A stretch of 64,000 bases of DNA from an uncultured Eubacteriales bacterium (lineage in GTDB: Bacteria; Bacillota; Clostridia; Peptostreptococcales; Anaerovoracaceae). Shown piece after piece: positions 59,634-64,000 of this stretch. The notes below the pieces were generated by a model. The model was not told where the DNA came from. It made no database searches and was given only the letters and a program-made list of their open reading frames with translations. The stretch covers positions 1-64,000 of the forward strand of contig CAJTYS010000005.1 of assembly GCA_910583765.1 (NCBI GenBank). The letters are read 5' to 3'. The position numbers were made by a program, and so were the translations under genes. The stretch's first letter is position 1, and each line of letters starts with the position of its first letter.

Positions 59634-60272
59634 ATGATGACAATAGGTGAACAAATGCGAGATCCAAACCCAGATGAACTGATTGATCGAGAGAAATATC
59701 AAGTTTTAGAAAAAGAATACCAGCAGAAAAATATCGTTCCTTATAAAGGAACATATTTTTTGATCGAACCATCTGCTGACTTAAGCATCTATGGCAAACT
59801 GCGGCTGAATACCAATTGCTTTCAGGAAAATGGCAGAGTCACCAACCTGCGGCTTGATGAAAATTCTAAGCTAAAGGTGCAGGGCTGCTTTGACATCTTT
59901 TACGGCGGGGATATCATCTGTTTTCCTGGCGGTGAACTGACTTTGGGAAGCGGATTTTGCAATAGCAACTTGATCCTCCGCTGCACACGAAAAATCACCA
60001 TAGGAGAAGGTGTGGCTATTTCCCATAACGTGACCATTATGGATTCTGATGCCCATGAAATCGTGGGAAACAATCATGACAAAACGCAGCCAGTAGTGAT
60101 CGGGGATCATGTGTGGATCGGCTCCGGTGCGAAGATTTTAAAAGGGGTGACCATTGGAGATGGGGCTGTCGTGGGCGCGGGAACTATTGTCACCCACGAT
60201 GTGCCTGCAAATTGCGCTGTGGCAGGTGCGCCGGCTAGAATCATAAAAAAGGGGATATATTGGAATGCTTAA
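59634..60272 (+). CDS. Hexapeptide-repeat O-acetyltransferase
   Basis: 212 residues. The C-terminal half is a left-handed beta-helix of hexapeptides: LDENSKLKVQGCFDIFYGGD, KITIGEGVAISHNVTIMDSD, VVIGDHVWIGSGAKILKGVT and IGDGAVVGAGTIVTHDVPAN, ending AGAPARIIKKG. The His in ISHNVTIMDSDAHE matches the catalytic His of maltose/galactoside acetyltransferases. It would transfer acetyl from acetyl-CoA to a sugar of the polymer. The start at 59634 is followed by an unusual N-terminal extension of about 60 residues. AAAGG lies 12 bases upstream. Confidence 0.86.
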   Translation: MMTIGEQMRDPNPDELIDREKYQVLEKEYQQKNIVPYKGTYFLIEPSADLSIYGKLRLNTNCFQENGRVTNLRLDENSKLKVQGCFDIFYGGDIICFPGGELTLGSGFCNSNLILRCTRKITIGEGVAISHNVTIMDSDAHEIVGNNHDKTQPVVIGDHVWIGSGAKILKGVTIGDGAVVGAGTIVTHDVPANCAVAGAPARIIKKGIYWNA

Positions 60273-60446
60273 CAGGGTAATATTGCAAAAAACTTAAGAA
60301 ATGAATGTGGTAGGACGATAATTTTAAATAGACGCTTAATAGCTTAGATGTTTAGTGCAAAGTATTTAGAAAACTGATGAGGGTATTGGAATATGATAGC
60401 TTTACAGCCGTTAAGATACTAGAATATTTGATATTTGGGTAAATTA

Positions 60447-60466
60447 TTTATATATCTTATTTTATA
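60447..60466. repeat. 20-base element, copy 2 (identical at 44021)
   Basis: Same 20 bases as at 44021-44040, within the 231-bp AT-rich gap before the GT2 gene. The gap has no gene; it may contain a second internal promoter of the cluster. Confidence 0.6.
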
Positions 60467-60503
60467 AGTTTAAAGAGCACATGAAGGGAGCGATTTTAAA
60501 CGA

Positions 60504-61874
60504 ATGATCAAAGTATCGGTCATTGTGCCAGTGTACAATGCGGAAGAATACTTAGAGCAGTGTATGAATAGTATTAGGGGACAAACCTTAAAGGACATCG
60601 AAATCATATGCGTTGATGATGGTTCTACGGATGATTCCTTAGAAGTTTTAAAAAGGCATGCAGAAGAAGATAGCCGCATCCAGATCTTGTGTCAAACGAA
60701 CCAATATGCAGGGGTCGCCCGCAATCACGGAATGAAACACGCAAACGGGAAATATTTGTCTTTTCTAGATGCGGATGACTATTTTGAATCCGATATGCTA
60801 GAAAGGATGTACCAGCAGGCCGAAGCAAACCAGGTGGATGTTGTGATGTGCAGGTATGCGGAACGTTTGGAAACCAAAGACAAGATGACTTTTCCAGATT
60901 GGGCGTTCATAGACTCTTTCTTTGATGGAACAAAGAAAAGCGTCCCGAAAAATAGATTTTCGGGAAAACAGTTGAACCATGCGGGCTTGTTCCAGATTTC
61001 TAGGGGATGGGCGTGGGACAAACTTTTTCGAACGGATTTCGTAAGGCGATGTGGATATGAGTACCAGGATTTCCGTTCATCGGAAGACGGTTACTTCGTG
61101 TATATGTTGCTGACAAGAGCAGAACAGATCTCTTACATGGATGACATTTTTATTACCCATAGGATAGATTTACCCCACTCATTGTCGAACACAAAAGAAA
61201 AGGAGTGGATGAACGGTTTTAAGATGTTCATGATGATAAAAAGGGAATTAGAACAGCAAGGCATTTACGAATTGTATCAGCAGAGTTTTTTGAATGAAGT
61301 TATCAGCTTCATGTCGTGGTATTTAGAGTCCATGCGTTTGTTTGAGGCATATACGAAAGTGTATGCCTACATAAAAGAAAATCTGGAGCCGATCATAAAA
61401 GCCTTAAATCACAACAAGAGCTATTATTTTCAAGAACAGTCATATGAATGGTACGAAAAAGTCAATTCCCTCTCTTCAGAAGAATATCTTTTCGAAGAAA
61501 GAAAAAGAACAGGTGACATTATTCAATGGCAGAGGGGCGAAATTCAAGAGAGAGACTGGGTGTTTCCTTATTATTTGTTGGAAAAAAGCAAAAAGATCGT
61601 ACTATACGGTGCGGGGAAAATAGGGAGAGCATATCACGCACAACTTTTTGAAAGTGGTTTCTGTGAAGAATTGACATGGGTGGACAAAGAATATGAGAAA
61701 TACGCAGCCACAGGGTTGGAGGTGGAATCCCCAGACCTGATCGAGCAAAAAGAGTTCGATTATGTTTTTGTTGCCATAAAAAATAAAGAAACACAAGGCA
61801 AAATCACAGGGTGGCTGATAGGCAAGGGCGTGTCCCCAGATAAAATCAGGTGCTATCATCAATGCAATTGTTAA
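60504..61874 (+). CDS. Glycosyltransferase family 2 with C-terminal Rossmann-like domain
   Basis: 456 residues. The N-terminal GT-A domain is typical of GT2: VSVIVPVYNAEEYLEQCMNS, IICVDDGSTDDSLEVL and the metal-binding SFLDADDYF. The middle is helical. Residues about 365-455 are KIVLYGAGKIGRAYHAQLFE with LTWVDKEYEKY and FDYVFVAIKN, the same small domain found in the radical SAM proteins and the 44114 protein. It would extend a lipid-linked glycan at the inner membrane face. AAGGGAG precedes ATG 60504. Confidence 0.88.
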   Translation: MIKVSVIVPVYNAEEYLEQCMNSIRGQTLKDIEIICVDDGSTDDSLEVLKRHAEEDSRIQILCQTNQYAGVARNHGMKHANGKYLSFLDADDYFESDMLERMYQQAEANQVDVVMCRYAERLETKDKMTFPDWAFIDSFFDGTKKSVPKNRFSGKQLNHAGLFQISRGWAWDKLFRTDFVRRCGYEYQDFRSSEDGYFVYMLLTRAEQISYMDDIFITHRIDLPHSLSNTKEKEWMNGFKMFMMIKRELEQQGIYELYQQSFLNEVISFMSWYLESMRLFEAYTKVYAYIKENLEPIIKALNHNKSYYFQEQSYEWYEKVNSLSSEEYLFEERKRTGDIIQWQRGEIQERDWVFPYYLLEKSKKIVLYGAGKIGRAYHAQLFESGFCEELTWVDKEYEKYAATGLEVESPDLIEQKEFDYVFVAIKNKETQGKITGWLIGKGVSPDKIRCYHQCNC

Positions 61875-61922
61875 CTATATCAGAGATAACGACGGTGAAA
61901 AGCAGGAGATGAAGGTTAGGAG

Positions 61923-63260
61923 ATGCGATTAAAGGACAGACTACAAAACATAAAGGGACACCTCCTGATTTACGGAGCACATTTGGTAGCACTTGAATGC
62001 GCTAGGTGCCTCATAAAAAATGGATATCAAAATAAAATAGTAGGCTTCGCAGTTACAGCGCTAGAAGGAAATCCTGACGAGATTGAGGGGTTTCCAGTGA
62101 AAAAAATCGAGGACTACATGGAGCAATGCCATGATTTGACAGTTATCATAGCCATGCCTGAAAGATACCATGATGAAGTGGAACACCATGCGAGGAATTA
62201 TGGGTTTCGCCAATTTGTGAAGCTTAGGCTAGAAGACATGGCAGAAATAAAGGGGCAGGAATTGCTTTTAGAGCAAGAGAACCACCCGCGATTGTCTTTT
62301 GTCTTGGAAACCAGCAAAAACGATCCGACTTGGTTAGATATGATGGGCCAACATTCTCTTCATACAGGCGGCTATGAAAAAAAATGGGAACAGCTTCATT
62401 ATAAATTCCCCACACTTTTTTATTTGAACAAAGAAGTAGTTTTCGCAAAATCAGAAACTCTCAATTTCCACAAAGATCCTAAGGAGACCTGCGGCGAGCT
62501 TTGGGATTTACATGCGCTTCCCACTGATTTGTACAAAGAAAACGAAGAGGGTGAACTACAAGACATTATGGCCGTTTACATGGCATTCAGTGCTTGGGAC
62601 GAAACCGCGGAGAATGAGAGGAGACGTTTGTCATGGATACGGCCGATTCAAGTGGGGAGCTGCTTATCGAAGAAAAAGTATGGATTTTTGTGTGACGATG
62701 AGGGGGATAACATTTCTGAAAAAAACAGACTCTTTGCGGAAATGACAGGGGCTTACTGGGTTTGGAAAAATGAAACAGAGTCAGACTACAAAGGGCTTTG
62801 TCATTATCGTCGGCATTTTATCATTTCATCTAAAGAAATCAGGGCGTTAGCACAAAACGGCATTGATGCGCTACTCACGACCCCAAGATACGTGCCCGGA
62901 GGAATCAGGGATATGTTCCTGGAAGAAACACCTGTTAAAAGGGTGGTATATCATGGAATGCTCCGTGCGATTTCCGAGGTGGCGCCGGAAGATAAAGCGG
63001 AATTTGAAACATATATGGAGCATTGTTTCTATTATCCCAATAATATGGTGATCGCAAGGAGTAAGGTTTATGATGATTACTGTGCCTGGATATTTCCCAT
63101 TTTATTTCGGATGATGGAAATCGACAAAGAGATTGATTATGGACATGAGGAAGACCGGCATATTGCTTATGCTGCTGAACTTTTAACCTCTTACTATTTT
63201 GTGAAAAACAGGGAACAGTATCGCATTGCCGTGACAGACTATCAATTTACATCAATATAG
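61923..63260 (+). CDS. DUF4422 putative glycosyltransferase with N-terminal Rossmann-like domain
   Basis: 445 residues. Residues about 12-110 form the recurring small domain, here with a changed loop (LLIYGAHLVALECARCL, the third Gly missing). From about 215 the DUF4422 domain: IRPIQVGSCLSKKKYGFLCDDEGDN, EMTGAYWVWKN and the hallmark GLCHYRRHFIIS. DUF4422 proteins are regarded as glycosyltransferases of capsule clusters, with little biochemistry. TTAGGAG lies just before ATG 61923, 48 bp after the GT2 gene. Confidence 0.85.
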   Translation: MRLKDRLQNIKGHLLIYGAHLVALECARCLIKNGYQNKIVGFAVTALEGNPDEIEGFPVKKIEDYMEQCHDLTVIIAMPERYHDEVEHHARNYGFRQFVKLRLEDMAEIKGQELLLEQENHPRLSFVLETSKNDPTWLDMMGQHSLHTGGYEKKWEQLHYKFPTLFYLNKEVVFAKSETLNFHKDPKETCGELWDLHALPTDLYKENEEGELQDIMAVYMAFSAWDETAENERRRLSWIRPIQVGSCLSKKKYGFLCDDEGDNISEKNRLFAEMTGAYWVWKNETESDYKGLCHYRRHFIISSKEIRALAQNGIDALLTTPRYVPGGIRDMFLEETPVKRVVYHGMLRAISEVAPEDKAEFETYMEHCFYYPNNMVIARSKVYDDYCAWIFPILFRMMEIDKEIDYGHEEDRHIAYAAELLTSYYFVKNREQYRIAVTDYQFTSI

Positions 63261-63277
63261 AAAGGAAAGACGTAAGT

Positions 63278-64000
63278 ATGAAAGCTATACCTATCGTGTT
63301 TGCGACGGACGAAAACTATGTGCCATATTGCGGTGTGGCAGTTTCGTCGTTGATCATGAATGCCAGCAGCGAAAAGCAATATGAAGTAGCTATATTGTAC
63401 GATAAACTATCATTCCAGAGCATATATAGATTGGAGCAGTTGTCAACGGAGCATGTTTACGTGAGGTGTGTCTGTGTTCATGAACAGGTAAAGGAAATGA
63501 AGGTTCAAGAATATAGCCATTTGACCATTGCTTCGGCGTATCGTTTAGTGATTCCGGAAATCTTCAAGGATTACGACAAGGCTATTTACTTGGATTCAGA
63601 CATTGTAGTGGAGGCAGATGTCGCAAAGTTGTATGGCATAGATATTGGAGATAACTTTTTGGGAGCTGTGCATGGATACTTCAAGGAGCCCAATTCAGAT
63701 TTTTTATACAAACACATCACAGAGACCTTAAAGATTGATGAAAGCCATTTCTTTAATGCGGGGATCCTAGTGATGAATTTAAAAGCGTTTCGGGAAAACC
63801 AGGTGACAGAAAAGTGCTTGTCATTGTTGGCTGAAAGGAACGACTTGTGTTTCATGGATCAATGCGCACTTAACATTGTTTGTGAAGGGAAAGTGGAATT
63901 CCTGCCAAAGCGATGGAATTATGAATGGCTATTTTTGTTGCCTCTCACTGATCCCTCTTTTTGTGGGGAGATCAGTGAATCCGAATTCTGTAAAGATCCT
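63278..64000 (+). CDS. Glycosyltransferase family 8, cut by the window edge
   Basis: The first 241 codons of a GT8 protein; the frame is open at the edge. It starts KAIPIVFATDENYVPYCGVA and has the metal-binding DxD motif in YDKAIYLDSDIVVEADVAKLY (about residues 102-122; key residues Asp-Ser-Asp). HFFNAGILVMNLKAF follows, as in LgtC-like retaining galactosyl or glucosyl transferases. GT8 enzymes use UDP-sugars. AAAGGAAAG precedes ATG 63278, 17 bp after the DUF4422 gene. Confidence 0.88.
   Translation, partial: MKAIPIVFATDENYVPYCGVAVSSLIMNASSEKQYEVAILYDKLSFQSIYRLEQLSTEHVYVRCVCVHEQVKEMKVQEYSHLTIASAYRLVIPEIFKDYDKAIYLDSDIVVEADVAKLYGIDIGDNFLGAVHGYFKEPNSDFLYKHITETLKIDESHFFNAGILVMNLKAFRENQVTEKCLSLLAERNDLCFMDQCALNIVCEGKVEFLPKRWNYEWLFLLPLTDPSFCGEISESEFCKDP

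Overview
The window looks like a chromosome segment from a spore-forming, anaerobic Gram-positive of the class Clostridia. The evidence is AGGAGG-type ribosome binding sites, sigma-A promoters with 17-bp spacers, a SpoIIE phosphatase with a recognisable Spo0A-type promoter, a GlgC/GlgD glycogen cluster with a GH13-GH77 fusion, and an EtfB-EtfA-FAD dehydrogenase operon. I cannot resolve the genus. The first ~40 kb is of moderate GC. The surface-polysaccharide region after about 43.7 kb is visibly more AT-rich, most strongly between 50.4 and 58.4 kb.

Layout. 0-6.5 kb: the start of a MarR-type regulator that breaks off near the left edge, a hypothetical gene, a PPOX/Nim-like flavoprotein, then a rightward row of Hsp33, a DUF1934 protein, a 30-residue membrane peptide, a UPF0371 protein, a PaaI-type thioesterase and an AEC transporter. 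6.5-12.7 kb: three unrelated-looking P-loop ATPase/PD-(D/E)XK genes. The first is enclosed by two copies of a 41-bp-phased array of inverted decamers. Between the first and second lies a deletion scar joining a truncated AraC regulator to the 3' end of an APC amino-acid permease. 12.7-27.5 kb: glycogen metabolism, with glgB-glgP-glgC-glgD-glgA-GH13/GH77 leftward, phosphoglucomutase leftward and glucokinase rightward. Upstream of glgB is a 93-bp tandem repeat in which every unit carries an extended -10 promoter. 27.6-31.6 kb: metG, tatD and an Rpn-like nuclease. 31.7-38.8 kb: a putative lactate dehydrogenase-Etf operon, a FadR-type GntR regulator, and an aminotransferase plus YjiH-family membrane protein operon. 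The promoters of both operons carry the same operator in the same position. 39-41.2 kb: spoIIE and tRNA-Arg(CCU). 41.2-43.7 kb: an XRE regulator, a tandem pair of duplicated XRE genes with acetyltransferase remnants, and a DUF5067 lipoprotein.

44.1-64 kb: a rightward surface-polysaccharide/glycoconjugate cluster. It encodes a polysaccharide pyruvyl transferase, two beta-propeller-like paralogues bracketing a membrane-anchored and a secreted protein, an SDR dehydrogenase, two radical SAM enzymes, and two ~810-residue paralogues that combine a CBS-like pair, a middle region, a possible SGNH-like segment and a citrate-lyase-ligase-like nucleotidyltransferase domain. Further on are an F420-hydrogenase-beta-like iron-sulfur protein, a hexapeptide acetyltransferase, a GT2, a DUF4422 transferase and a GT8 cut by the right edge. 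A small Rossmann-like domain recurs in five of these proteins. This cluster is the best candidate for an undescribed system. I infer that it builds and decorates a surface glycan with an activated small group, but substrate and product cannot be read from sequence.
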